DNA of 64,000 bases from Zerene cesonia (lineage: Eukaryota; Arthropoda; Insecta; Lepidoptera; Pieridae). Location: assembly GCF_012273895.1 (NCBI RefSeq), contig NC_052116.1:3224001-3288000 (forward strand), given 5' to 3'. Positions 37,040 to 51,600 of the stretch are shown here, piece by piece (position 1 is the first letter of the stretch; the number at the start of each line of letters is the position of its first letter). A program made the translations under genes and the position numbers. The notes beneath the pieces are model-generated. The model saw only the letters and a program-made list of their open reading frames with translations. It searched no databases and had not been told where the DNA came from.

Positions 37040-39662
37040 GAAAAAAATCACAACTGATACCACATAGAAAAACTACTCGGCACGGTTTAACTCTTAACTA
37101 TACATAATATCACATAAACACTTATAATTTCAAATATTATATACAATCAAGACTCAGTGTTCATTTACAATAATAACTATGAAATAACATTACTGCGATC
37201 ACAGCTTAAATAAACAAACGCAAACCTATCCTTAAAATGAAACATAACACAAATTCAAAAGGGAATAATAATACACAGTGGATCGGAATTTTCGTCTACT
37301 TTGTACATAATTATATAAAATTAGTTACACATAGGCTATAGGATCGATTTAGGCTTACTATGCTTTAACAACCTTTATAACGTACGCATAAGAAAGTCCT
37401 TAAACAATTATAAAAATTAAAGGTCATAAAAATTATTTAGGCAGTATTCATTTCAATGAAATCTATGGTTGAAAATTAGTAGGCAGGTTTTATTTAATTT
37501 TGTTTCAATTCTGTGTCATCTCTTTCTTCTGTTTTAGTATGAATTACATATTATGTATAATCAAAAATACACACTTTCCAAAGACAATTTTTTTTAAACA
37601 ATTATATCAAGCTGTAGCAATTGGCAGATAATTAACATATATTAGCATATCAGATACAGAAAATACGAACACACTGAAAAAAAAAAAAATAATAATACTT
37701 ATAACAAAGAGATTTTCAAAAAAAATTTAGTAATACTATAAACCAATACACGAAACATGAAATAATTAAACCTATATCAAAGTGAAATGCTCAACTTATC
37801 ACACGGTGAAAAAGCTACAATTTTTAAAACTTGCCAGGTGTAAATAATAGTAAATTATGCATATACGACTGCAATTAACATAAAGTCTACAATTTCGATG
37901 TACAATTAATTTAAGCACATTTAAGTCAATCTAATTTCGTTCAGCCTTCAATTTAAATACAATAATTCCGCACACAAATACTTATTCAAAAAATCCAAGC
38001 CATTAAAGACAAAATGTTCTTTATAAATTTTACACATTAATTTGGCCCAAACTTATTTATAATAAAACATTGTGCGATACAAAAGTAGATTTTAGAATTT
38101 TAATATATCCTTACACAATAATACGAATGTGATGTTAAATTTGTAATGACAGGTGATTATATTACTAGATTTAACAAGAACAGTAAGTTTTCTAAACATG
38201 TATCATAAATGTCTTTTCACTTCATAGCTATATTTTCGAAAGATTTTTTGTTAAAACGGTAACTAGATATTAGAGTATACTTTTTAATCTCTTATATTTG
38301 TAAATTTTTGTTTTTATAAAGATTGCACTATCTGTTTTTCTAATCTACAGTTGGAGTATAAATTTGGAATTATTGTCGAGAATTTTATCTTCTAGTGGGA
38401 AGCTCCGATAGGTTAGGTGAAATAAACTCCTTCTAAGGGACTAAAAATTTTTTTTTGTTTTAATTTTGTGTATTTAGTATTGTGATTATACGTGTATTAC
38501 TTTAGTGAGTGAACTTCAATTACCATATTATGCGTAACTGGCCTATTACAGTAACGTTAAATTCTACTACACGCTTCAATTAATAATGTATGTACATTGT
38601 TCACCGATAAATAAAAATATATCTTTATGTATAATATAGTAATATCTATTTTATAAGAAATCGTTATTAAATATAATCTATATGGATATGAATTTGTCAG
38701 TATAAATAGAATATATTCAAAGAAGAAAAATTGTATTTCTACATCTATATATACAGATTAATAAGAATCATAAATATTTTTATATTCTTTTGAAGAATAA
38801 GAAATACTGTATAATATATCTTAATATATTCTCAAACTTGGCAAGGGGCAATCTAACAGATTATACAATTTGTCTTCGTATATTTTGTACTTATTCGTAC
38901 TTTTAAAATTAGCAAGAAAAACAGTTTTTTACAAATATTTGCACAAATTTAAAAGACTATGTTAAGGTTTGTAACGCCACGTAATATACGTACAATGTTT
39001 TTAAAGTAATTAGAGGATTCTTTAAATTGCTTTAGATTCAACAGCACTGCAAATAATAGCACCTCTCTTATACGTAGCTAGAGAATTTAACATTTAAATT
39101 AGTCAAAAATGGTAGTAGAGTTTTAAAAATGTTTTTGATTAAACGGCACAAACATATGTCAACAAATACTTATTTAAATAAGGTGCTTTTAAAATGTTGA
39201 CATTGTTATTAGTAAAATATATAATTTTTTAAAGACTTTATAATGAGGTTTAAAAATCTCACGATTAATTGATGCTTTATAATGCAGACTTTGTCCTCGA
39301 CTCAACATGAACAAACAACTGGGCTGCAAACTTCTTTAATTACAATAATCATGACAAGAGTCACGTATAAAACATTGTTTTTACCCGGTTCGTATACTAG
39401 CAACACTACCCTTTGTTTGCGTAAAAGCGGAGTAGGAAACTAACCATTTAATAGCGGGTAAAATTTCAAAGTATATTTTCGAACTTCCGCTGTGTCCTTG
39501 TTTGAAGCCATTTAAAAAACAAACGATTATAGTCGGAGTTAAATGGTTATAAACCATATTACTTCGACTTTCTTACTTTTAACCAATACTTTCTAGTATT
39601 ATCTTTACGTTATTCATGTGAAAATCTTCATAAAATTTTTCTTTATTCTGCATACATTTTCT
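37034..39662 (-). other. TEX2 3' untranslated region (probable)
   Basis: About 2.6 kb of very AT-rich sequence without coding signal, tRNA or main-family repeats, between the TEX2 stop and its distal poly(A) hexamer. The length is inferred; transcripts could end earlier. Confidence 0.4.
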
Positions 39663-42600
39663 CTACTCAAATTCCACAGGCGTAGGTGTCATGACGTCAA
39701 TAATAAAGTCTTCCATGTTGGGCAGCACTAGAACCTTCTCGAATTCCTTGAGAAGTTTCTGCTCAATCCAATTGGAGATGTGAGCGAAGCGAAGCGTGCG
39801 CGCGCCGAACGCGGGACGAGCTTTTAGAACTAGCTGGGGATTTGTTCGGAACCTGGAATTATTTTATTTTTATGAAATGAAATTGTGGAAGAGACGAAGT
39901 TATGATATTATATACCCAGGAAATTTAACATGCTAGGACATATCAATCACATCTCGCGGACTTCAATATATAATCTCATCAACATCAACCCCAATCAATC
40001 TTTAATATGACTCCTATACTAAGAATCCCTAACTATATGAAAACAGTTCAAAATAGCATAATATAAATGAAATATCACGTGTCTCATACCCAATCCAGAT
40101 GCGGTCGTGCGGCGGCGGCGGCAGGTTTATAGCGAGCCGGCCCTCTAGCCCGTGCACTTCCAGTTGAAGCTTTATATCCGTGTTCGAGAGCCCTTCCATG
40201 GCGCGCTTCACGTATTTGTAGTCTGTCACCTGTTAAAAATATATATAATAAGATTAATTTAATGATTTTTTTCTATTCTTTAAAAAAATTTCATTCATAA
40301 AGCATTTCAATGCTATAAAACTAAAAATTAAATTAAACAGACCTTTCTTGAAAACTAATTTGTTCGTCCACGATTCAGTCAATTGTCACGTGTTAATATT
40401 TTGAGCAACAATTTATGACAGCAGCAAGTGAATGAGGAGTTTGAATTGTAAATAAATAAATAGATAAAATGTGCTTTATTAGAAGAATGCAATAAAACTT
40501 ATACCTTTGTGTCTATTCTAGTTCACAATACACAGCCACACAAACAACAGCTTCTATCCTTTACTGATAATCGAAATTCAAACTTATCCTGTACAGTTAA
40601 AATACATTTATCGATACACCATCAACACTACTTACTTGTTGGAAATATTTGCTAGTCGCTATTCTATCGACGATACGGAGGAACTTCTTCTTTGATGATC
40701 CACCTTCACTGGGGTTCGCAGACCTGTATAAATGTTTCACTTATATTTTTTGATTTAGCAATAAATTATACGATTAGTTTGTTTAATCTTTACGAGCCTT
40801 TCACTAAAAAATAGAAAGATAATTTGGTGAAAACAAAATAATAATATAAACATAAAAGATTTGTTATTACTTTCTTATGTTACGTACACGTTGGGAATTA
40901 TATTATGGCTGTCGCGCGAAACGTGCAAGCAGAGCAAGGGGCAAAAGCCTAGCTATATTTTTCGTTTGTTTGTTACGGTTGATAAAAAAATGGACTCGAA
41001 TGGGTGCCAATGAATAATATTAAGAAAAAAATAGTAACATTTTACATAGCAAAGTTCCGTACTCAAACGGGACCCTATTACTAAGAATATGGCGTCCGTC
41101 TGTTTTTCTGTCTGTCTGTATCTATTGAACTGTAATAGTTGACAGTAATCGTGGGCACGGTATGACCGTTGGACTAAGGACCATTTTTTAGTTTACTTAT
41201 ACGCAACACTCGCGAGCCCGCCTCGCACTTGACCTCTCTCTCTCTCTCTCGACTCTCTTTGCGTATCGCCAACTAGCTAGCATTCAACAAGACAAGCGTC
41301 TCACGGCGTCTCGCTGGGCTGCAAGTTGTCCGCGCTGTCGACGGGCTGCACGGGCGGCGTCTCGTCGTCGCTCGACGATTCCGCCGAGTCTTCTATTTCC
41401 GAGTCGTAGATCGCTGGCTTCCTTTTCTGTAAGAGATTTGTTTGGTGTTTAAAAGCATGCAGAATTATAATAAAAGGAAGCTATAAATGGGTGTGTTTTT
41501 GAAATTTTTCTACATAGAGAAGTTCATTTGTTCTATATGCTTTTTATCCTGTCGATGTCGTCGGACACCTTTCAGTATTTTTGATTTTAAGAAGTGGTAC
41601 ATAACACACTGAAACTAACCTTACTGAAATTATCAATATCTTAATCTAAACATAAAATGAAAATAATAAAAATTGCCGAGTTAAATTTCAAAATTTCATT
41701 TATTTAATGAATTAGAAACAAGATCGTAATTTTCTTTTTATAAGTACGCTAAGCACGTGCCTTAACTTTAGAACAGAATTTGTAAATCAGCAATTGTTAC
41801 CCTTAGTTGTTTTTCGGAAGTGGCGGACCCAGGGAGCGGCACCTCAATGGTACTTTCTATGATATTCTCTTGTGCACCTAATAAGTGGTCTTCCAGTGTT
41901 ATATCTGAAATGAAAATTCATTACAATTTAATTATTTTATATGTCATTTAAATAAATAAGTGAGCGGGTTATAAAGGGATGAGAATTTTTGAAAGATTTC
42001 GATCAATGGGCGTTTAAAAAAAAAAATAGTTTCAAAATCGTGTATCGGTACGTCGTTATATACGTCGTCGTTTTAGATTTAGTCATATTACGTATGGTAA
42101 CGTTGATTTCTTTATGCTGTCTCGTTGCACGCATGTGTGCGGGCGCACGTTCGGCGCAGCACGGCGGTGCGTACATGTAGCATTTGCCACTGCGAGTGGG
42201 TTTTGACCGGTTTTTTTTTATGTCATAGCGGGCAACTGAGCTGGTGGTTCGCCTGATGGTGAGCGATCACCACCGCCCATGAACATTAGAGGAGGCTTTG
42301 AAGTAGAAAGGGAAGGGCGAGGAAAAGGAAACGGGCTGGTAACGCTCACTCTTCTCTTTCAGCTTCATGAGGTTGATCTGCGTGAGGATGGCGATGTGCG
42401 CGCCGCCGTCGTACCGCAGCGCGGCGTCCAGCCACAGGCCGCGCGCGTCGGCCGCGGGCGCCGCCACGCCGCACACCAGCGGGCACTCGCCCGCCAGCGA
42501 CAGCTCCGTCACCACCAGCGGGCTCATGAACGACGGCAGCTGGGCGATAGGTCGTTATCATTGGCGGACGATAAACAAACACACTTTAAAATGGTAATTT

Positions 42601-45600
42601 TTATAATTTTTTATTTATTTCCAACAACAAAACAATTGTACGTCCGTATTGAGTAAGATATAGTTTGAAACGCATCTATTAGACAAAATATTTTAAAGAG
42701 CGTATACATAGAATAGCGTATACATACTTAACGAAAACCTAATAAGCAAAAACTAAAATGATGTTATGATTATATAAAAGACAAAATATTACACTATCTC
42801 ATTAAGATTATAAAGTTTGTTTGTTTGGATGTTTGTCCGTCAATCACGGAACGGATTTTGATGAAATTTGGTATTCGTGCAGGGTATAAGCTGACTTGGG
42901 TGATAGGATACCAATTTAATGCTCCCTTGCGAGAAAACAGGAATTAATTAGTACTTAATTACAGGCCGGAGCCGGGATGAGCGTCTAATTTTTTATATAT
43001 CAACTCTATCACAAGTGAACCATATAGAATTATAGCCATCAATCAGAACAATTGTACAAATTCCGCTCACCTTCAGCGTATTGAGCTTCCTCTGTATCTT
43101 GTTCTGCAGACGCGCGATGAGCACGGGGTCCCGCATCATGTCGTACATGATGCGCGCCAGCATTATGTTCACCCACGTCACCTCCGCGGGCAGCGTGCGG
43201 CACTCGCACTCGGGGGACACTTGCTGGGACTGCACATTATTTGGGATTTCAAACTCAAACTCAAACTCAAACATTTATTCATTCATGGGAAATTTTCAAA
43301 GAATTACATATGACGATGACTTCATGGGATATAACGTATGATGCTAACGACTGAGTCATCTACATCTAGATCCTTTGTATCCTAGATTTTCTTTTCAATC
43401 TAGTTTCCAAAGCTCAATGCATATGCGTAATACGATTCTACAAAAAATCTCATAAAAATACAGATTATCGTGTGACTAACTATAATTTCGATGTTCAAAG
43501 CTAAATTACTTTAAAAACTCAAATGACTAATCACAAACACTTCTATTCTAATAATAATTTCAGTTTACAATTAAACACATAAAGCGACATATATCCCATA
43601 ACCTCTCACAACGTCCCACACAAAAACGATAAAAAAATGCAAAAAAATTTACGAAAAACTCTAACGTCTTTCTTCTTCTTTTTGCTTTTGGTTCGTTCGT
43701 GCGGCGACGGCTCTATTTGGCACATAACGCCGACATCCGACGTCTGTTTGGTGCTAACTTCGTGCGTCTAATGTTGGATAGATTGAATTAAAATATACCA
43801 ATAATTAAATTAAATAAATAATAAACAGATTGTTTTTGATTTTCAGAAAAAAACAGGGGTTATTAAAATAACACATAAAATCGGGCTTTAATCATACAAC
43901 AATAAGTCATTTATTAGGGATGTGTTTGGATATCGTGTTCTTTTATCAAATAAAGATAAAAACATCAAATGGTTTAACAAAAATGTGCTTATATAATTTT
44001 TTTTAACAAAGTGTTAAACAAAAGAAAAAATAACAAATAAAAAAAATGAAAAAGAAATAAAAATTACCAACAATGAATTATGACATGAGTCATATTATTC
44101 GTTAATGTTACCTGCATGATCTTCACTATGTACGGCCAGAAAGTCTTCTCATATGAGTCCAAGGAAGGCGGCAACGGGTGCGCCGTCGCGATGTTTATTC
44201 CTTCCGATGTGGATTCATTCGGTTTCGTCTGTAAGATAAATAAAAGAAATGTTATGTTACGAAATAAAGTTATAATTTAAACCAGCCAAAGCTGAACACT
44301 AATAAAAATTTCAGCGAAAGTAATCGTCGTAATTAAAGAGAAAATATAACTGGCTTGTTTTCTATGTGAGAAAGAGACAGACAGAGAAACACGCGCACGT
44401 CGCACGGTTTACAACTGTAGCAAAAAGGGTAGTTACAACTTTTGCTCTAATTTTTTTTCCGTCCGGCCCCCTTTCTTCTTTTTAACTTCGTTTAAAAAGT
44501 CTTATCATTTTATTTTAAAGTATATAATATAGACCTTTCCAAACGCCACCGTCTCCTTTTCAGTGAGCTTGTAGACCGCCAGCTCAATGCCGTCCTTCGT
44601 CTCCTGCGCGGCGTCGCTCGCGGACTTGTCCTCGTTCGTCGACGAGTCCGCGGACGCGTTCGCTTCGCTTATCGCTGTCATTAGACGTCGGTACCTGCGA
44701 AATTGAATTTAATTAGTTATAATTAGCCTGGAGGTATAATGTATCGATGCTATGCGACGCTATATATAAATGCGAAATTCGATTTTTTTAATATGTCTCG
44801 GTCCGATAGATACCAAATAAAAATAGGGATCTTAGTTTTATTTCATTTTCTTTTACAAACAAAATAAAATATAAATTCTCGTAAGGTCAACAACAAATTC
44901 CACTACTACCCACCACTCGTGTTTATCCCTGCCCGTTCTAGCGAAGAGATACAGGTGCGAATGCTTGTCTTTTGACTGTTTCACGTGCACGCTCCATTCC
45001 CCTTCTGTCGTACCTTCAGCTACTGGGTCCATTTCCTGTAATAAATAATTTTTAATCAAATTTGCACACTACGTGCAGTTTTATCCAACTTAAAAGATAA
45101 GATGGTTTATATTATTTCAATTATGATTAATCACTACCCGGGCGGAGCCGAGGCGTGCAGCTAGTTTATATGTAAATTACGTGTCGCATGTTTGTCCACG
45201 ATGGACTTCAAAGCTGCTCAAGCGATTTTACTGAAATTTACACACCATGAGCAGTTTGAGTCACTTAAAAGATAGGATAGTTTATATTATTTCAATGACG
45301 ATAAATGACTACCATGTTTTTATGTAAATTATTATTTAACACGCATGTAATTTTTTTTTATATTATGGTTGACAAAGGACCTGGTGGGTCACTCGATAGT
45401 ATTGCCTATATCCATGTGCATATATTTATATGTTGATTGATTGTATATATTAATAGATAAGAGATAAGGAAAAAATGTACGGAGAGAATCAATTGACTAA
45501 AAAGGGGTATAGAAGAGGATATGGGCCTCCAGCTTCCTAACTTATACTACGTCAAGCAGGTCTTTTATGCGTGTATCTTTACGGTACGAGCTGGCCCAAT

Positions 45601-48600
45601 TCGTCCTAAAGTGCTCGAATCCCACATTTCTTTTAACATGGTCTGTTTTTCCGCCTCCTTAGTGCAGTGGTAAGCGTATAACCTGCACTCGATAACTGGG
45701 GACTAACCTACCACTTCTTTGTCAGTTAAGGAGTCGAATAGTGACACAGGATTCATAAATAATACATATAATATATAATTTACTTTATAATATTGGAAAT
45801 AAACTTCAAAGTAACCTTCTCCAATATTTACGCGTAATCGAATAAACATGTTGTAGAATCTAGATAAATATTAGAATTTGTTGAATTAAATGTATAGCCT
45901 TAATACATTTTGTTGACCATACGTTAACAAGGAAAACATTGTCAATGACAAATTTATGCAGTTTCTAAATTACAAGGAAAAGTGGTAAAATAAATATGTG
46001 GTATAAAGAATTATTTTGCAATACAAATCCGTCTTTTCAAGGCTATGTTATTATTATGACTAGGATTCGGTCCGCGGCGTTCCTCGCGTGGACTACTATT
46101 ACATTTTATACTTCGTGGATGATGACGAGATGCGTATAATTCCTATAGTTTCGTTCCCGGATTCGCCCAATTTGAGGCGAAAGTGGTTCTCTTTAATTAA
46201 CAATCTATTGATAAATAATTTCTAAACATCCAACTAATATTATAAACGCGAAACTTTGTAAGTAATCCATACTTACATATAGTATTTTCTTGTGTTTGAT
46301 TATTTCTAAACATACTTACATAGTTTCACGTGACGGATGGATGGATGTATACACGTTTGTTACTCTTTCACGCGAAAACAGCTTATCGTATCTGTATGAA
46401 ATTTGGTACAGAGACAGATTATGGTCTGGATTAGAACATAGGCTACTTTTCACCAGTGTACCATGCGAGTGACGCGGCTTGCAGCTAGTTTTCCATAATA
46501 AAGTTTTATAGACTCAATTACTGTGATTTATTTCGCTTTAACTATATGGTACAAAAATTATAATTAAAAAAAATTACACTGTTGCCATGGTAACCCTCAC
46601 GAGAATCATCCACCAATCGACACTCACCGTCTCCTCCAAAAACTCCTTAATCTTATTCAGTTCGGTCTCATCGATCTCATCGTCATCATCCTTGGTGCTG
46701 GTGACGGACCTGGTGGCGAGGTCCTCGTTGCTGATGTCCTCCAGCTGCGTGTTCTTGTCGCTCTGGGGCTGCGACTGACCTTCGGGCTCCGTGAATGTGG
46801 ACACGCTGTCAGTCTTCTTATCTACGTTAAGCAGACAAGGCATGGCTTATCTATATTTTTTTTATGGGAATTTTATCTAGTGCAATTATGAGTGAGTGTA
46901 TATCCTACTAATATCATAAATGCGAAAGTTTGTAAGGATGTGCGTGTGTTTGTTGCTCTTTCACGCAAAAACTACTGAACCGATTGCAATGAAATTTGGT
47001 ACTTAGACAGCTGGACAACTGGAATAACATATGGGCAACTTTTTATCCCGATATTCCTACGGGATACGGACTCACGCGGGTGAAACCGCGGGACGCAGCT
47101 AGTTTGTTATAATATTTGGTTATTTTATGCGTAATTTTTGAGACTCGATTTGTGATTCAGCAAGTGGGTTATCTGATATAAAGTGAGCACGACCACTTTA
47201 AAACAATTTGCAATCACATCATACTGACTAATAATTCGATGTATATATGAATACTAGCTGCGCCCCGCGGTTTCACCCGCGTAAGACTGTATACCGTAGG
47301 AATATCGGGATAAAAGGTTGCCTATTGCCTATTGTTATTCCAGTTGTCCAGCTAAATACGTACTAAATTTCATTGCAATTGGTTCAGTAGCTTTTGCGTT
47401 AAAGAAAACAAACATACACATACATTTACCGTAGTAATATCGGGATAAAAAGTTGCCTATTGCCTAGTGTTATTCCAGTTGTCCAGCTTTCTTCGTACTA
47501 ATTTTCATTGCAATCGGTTCAGTAGTTTTTGCGTGAAAGATTAACAAACATACACATACACACATCTATCCTCACAAACCTTCGTATTTATAATATTAGT
47601 AGGATAGGATAGTATAAAAATTAGAAGGGTAATATTTACCTCTATGCATTTTTCTAACTAATCTATGTCTGAGACCCTCTTTGCCTGGTTCAGGCTCGTG
47701 TGAAATGCTAGAAAAAAAAATTAAAAATCATATTTAAAATAACACACGATACTTATGTATATAGAAAAGAAAAAACTATCTATCGTGTAATAGTCGTCCA
47801 TTAATCATCCAGATTATTCTAATTAAAAAAAAAATATACCTCTTTTCCCGTCTCCTCCATATAAATTTCTTTTTCCTCTCTGGGCTAGTATTAGTCTCTG
47901 TACTCTCCACTTCTAACGGAGACTCCTTACTTTTCTTCTCCAAGGATTCCGCAATCTTTTTCTCCGTCGAATTCTCCTTTTCCAATACCTGTATCTTTTC
48001 CTTTTCGTTTAGTATTATGCAAATTGGGTACTTTTTGCTCCATTGTCTGTGAAAGCAATAACGACAGGGTGGTTATATAGGTCACCTTGTCTAGTGACTT
48101 ATTTAGCTTGGCAATGAATAAATCGGCTGAAAGAGGCGATAGACATAGGGGTGGGCGTATTTAAATTGCTAATTTTGCATGAACGAAAACAAACCAATGA
48201 CGTAATAAGGGTTAATTGGATTGAAGGAACACCTACGGAGTCATTCGAGTATAATGGATGAAATACTAAACTTATAGAAAATAGAAATTAAATAATGAAT
48301 TTTAAACACTGTGATTATAAAGTCATTATGATAAACAGATGGTTCTGTGTTGGAGCATATGATAATACATAAAATTGTTATAAAATGATAAAGTAAGGNN
48401 NNNNNNNNNNNNNNNNNNNNNNNNNNNNNNNNNNNNNNNNNNNNNNNNNNNNNNNNNNNNNNNNNNNNNNNNNNNNNNNNNNNNNNNNNNNNNNNNNNNN
48501 NNNNNNNNNNNNNNNNNNNNNNNNNNNNNNNNNNNNNNNNNNNNNNNNNNNNNNNNNNNNNNNNNNNNNNNNNNNNNNNNNNNNNNNNNNNNNNNNNNNN

Positions 48601-51600
48601 NNNNNNNNNNNNNNNNNNNNNNNNNNNNNNNNNNNNNNNNNNNNNNNNNNNNNNNNNNNNNNNNNNNNNNNNNNNNNNNNNNNNNNNNNNNNNNNNNNNN
48701 NNNNNNNNNNNNNNNNNNNNNNNNNNNNNNNNNNNNNNNNNNNNNNNNNNNNNNNNNNNNNNNNNNNNNNNNNNNNNNNNNNNNNNNNNNNNNNNNNNNN
48801 NNNNNNNNNNNNNNNNNNNNNNNNNNNNNNNNNNNNNNNNNNNNNNNNNNNNNNNNNNNNNNNNNNNNNNNNNNNNNNNNNNNNNNNNNNNNNNNNNNNN
48901 NNNNNNNNNNNNNNNNNNNNNNNNNNNNNNNNNNNNNNNNNNNNNNNNNNNNNNNNNNNNNNNNNNNNNNNNNNNNNNNNNNNNNNNNNNNNNNNNNNNN
49001 NNNNNNNNNNNNNNNNNNNNNNNNNNNNNNNNNNNNNNNNNNNNNNNNNNNNNNNNNNNNNNNNNNNNNNNNNNNNNNNNNNNNNNNNNNNNNNNNNNNN
49101 NNNNNNNNNNNNNNNNNNNNNNNNNNNNNNNNNNNNNNNNNNNNNNNNNNNNNNNNNNNNNNNNNNNNNNNNNNNNNNNNNNNNNNNNNNNNNNNNNNNN
49201 NNNNNNNNNNNNNNNNNNNNNNNNNNNNNNNNNNNNNNNNNNNNNNNNNNNNNNNNNNNNNNNNNNNNNNNNNNNNNNNNNNNNNNNNNNNNNNNNNNNN
49301 NNNNNNNNNNNNNNNNNNNNNNNNNNNNNNNNNNNNNNNNNNNNNNNNNNNNNNNNNNNNNNNNNNNNNNNNNNNNNNNNNNNNNNNNNNNNNNNNNNAT
49401 AAAAATCTATACATTGTAATGTAAAAAAAATCACTATAAACTTACTATCTATAAATCACTATAAAACAGAACCATTGCCAGTGTAATGTTAGTATAGTGT
49501 TTTTATATCGTGAAATATTTTGTTATAGCTACATTTATAAATAAAAAAAAATCTATGTCGTATGTAGCATATAGGATAGCCAATTATCAAAAATCTTGAC
49601 GCATCATATTTCTGCATTTAACTGCAATTAAGGCATTATTAAGCACGCAAGTAGGACCACGAATGTAATCCTCTTAACGAAATAAATAAGCATGTATTCC
49701 TATCCGTTTAATTATTGATCTTTCGTATGTATTCAACGAATTTGATCATGCCATGTTTATGAACACTCGGTTATAAATAATTATTGTAATAATTGAAAAG
49801 ATGCATCTGTTTATTATTAGATTAATATTGCATCGTTGAGTTTGTTTTGCATCGAGTATTACTATATATGTATATGATATATTAGATTAAAGAAATACCA
49901 ACTTTCTAAGCATAATTATCAATACATTGGTCATATAATAAATAATAAAAAAAAACGAATAGACCTAATCATAGCTGCCTAATTCATAAATTCATTATTT
50001 TTTTAATGTTACAGTTACAATATCGAAGTAATAGTACAATAGGTCATTAACCCAATAGTTCATGAAATATCACCTTACTACTAAACTGTTGGAACTAGTG
50101 AAGGTCACCGGTCGAATTCGGACAAAGCGTTGTTACGTGTTGCTCTATCGTTTTATCAACAGGTTACACAACAAACTAGGTATAGGCGTTAGTAAACTGT
50201 TCAAATATAATGTATTTCACTTGATTAAATCCTTAATTCGTAAAGCCCTATTTTTAATAGGGCTTTACGAATTTTCACTTGTAACAGTAAGTTGCGTAAT
50301 TTTAATATGTACTATGTTTGCTTCGAATAAAAATGAAACGAGTTTCTTTAATTGCTTTGTAATGAGATTCAAAATAAAATTCTAAGATAAGTTAGTTGTA
50401 GATAACGCACGAAATTTGTAATACTGAGTCAACATGTGAGTCACAATCATCTTAATAATATCTAATTATCATTATTATTAAAACTTTCAAGTTAAAACAT
50501 CGTATGCAACTTTTTCATCTTAACTATAAATAGAATCACATCCATTCATGAAAGCCTATTATTAGGCTGATGACGTGGTCAGTTTTGCCAGATAGTAGGC
50601 TGATATTATAATAGACCTATTGATATTACAATACTTTAATTCAAGGTCTGGAATACGCAGCTCTACTGATTATAATGTATCACATATTACATACTTTGCT
50701 ACTATTTTCGCAAAATTTGTTGAATGTTATGGTGACTTTTGTCTAATTGGATATCACGATCGTCTTTGTTTTTGAAAATATTATAAAACACCAAGTTCAT
50801 ATTATTCGGATATTTTGCTCACGGGAAAGATAGATTAATAAAAATAATTTCTTAGCGACACGTTGTATTTTTTGTCTTACTTTTATATCATTTAAATCAC
50901 CATATTATATGTTTAAGGTTTACGTGATTATTTTCAAGGTAAAACATCGCGAATAGTGTATTTTTTTTGGAAACTGTGTTTTTGAGCTGCTTTTTCTTAA
51001 TATTGACGAGGTTATCATAATCAATTGAAAAAAATCAGGCAGGCGGCATCGGTCAATATATAACTACTATGTATTAACTGCCAAACTTGATAATGCTTTA
51101 AACCACAGTATGCCATAATTTTTTGCTTGTTGAAAGAGGTTTAAAGATGTATATTTGTCTCTAGATTAATTGTTGCAGCAACGATTATTTTACGATTATT
51201 AATTTGATTACACGGTTTTGGCAATATGAAGATATTCTGTTTTATAATTCAATCACAAAATAAAATATAATGCTTATTAATATCACATTAAAGTGAGATA
51301 TCTAATGAGTTAAATTTCAAATTAGGTATGTTTATAAAAAAAAAAACATCTCACGAATTTTATCGCAAGAAAACATTCCGAAAACGGGTTTTTAAAAGGG
51401 CTGGAGAACTTATCAATAGATATGATAATGAACAATTATGTATATCGTCGTTACACTTAATTCTTACTTAGAACGTCATTAAGTTATGTGACGTGAATGG
51501 TCGTTAAGAGGCCAAGCTCCATTCCCTACTTGAGCCAAGAACTTTAGACTGCATTATGAAGTTATTTACATATTTTCGAGAAATTTCTCCGTGTATATAA

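Noticed and set aside
42267..42656. Plus-strand frames of 76-125 codons
   Set aside because: They are antisense to TEX2 exon 42539-42350 and an adjacent SINE-like copy.
48241..49434. Apparent 362-397-codon minus-strand frames
   Set aside because: They consist almost wholly of undetermined bases from the assembly gap.
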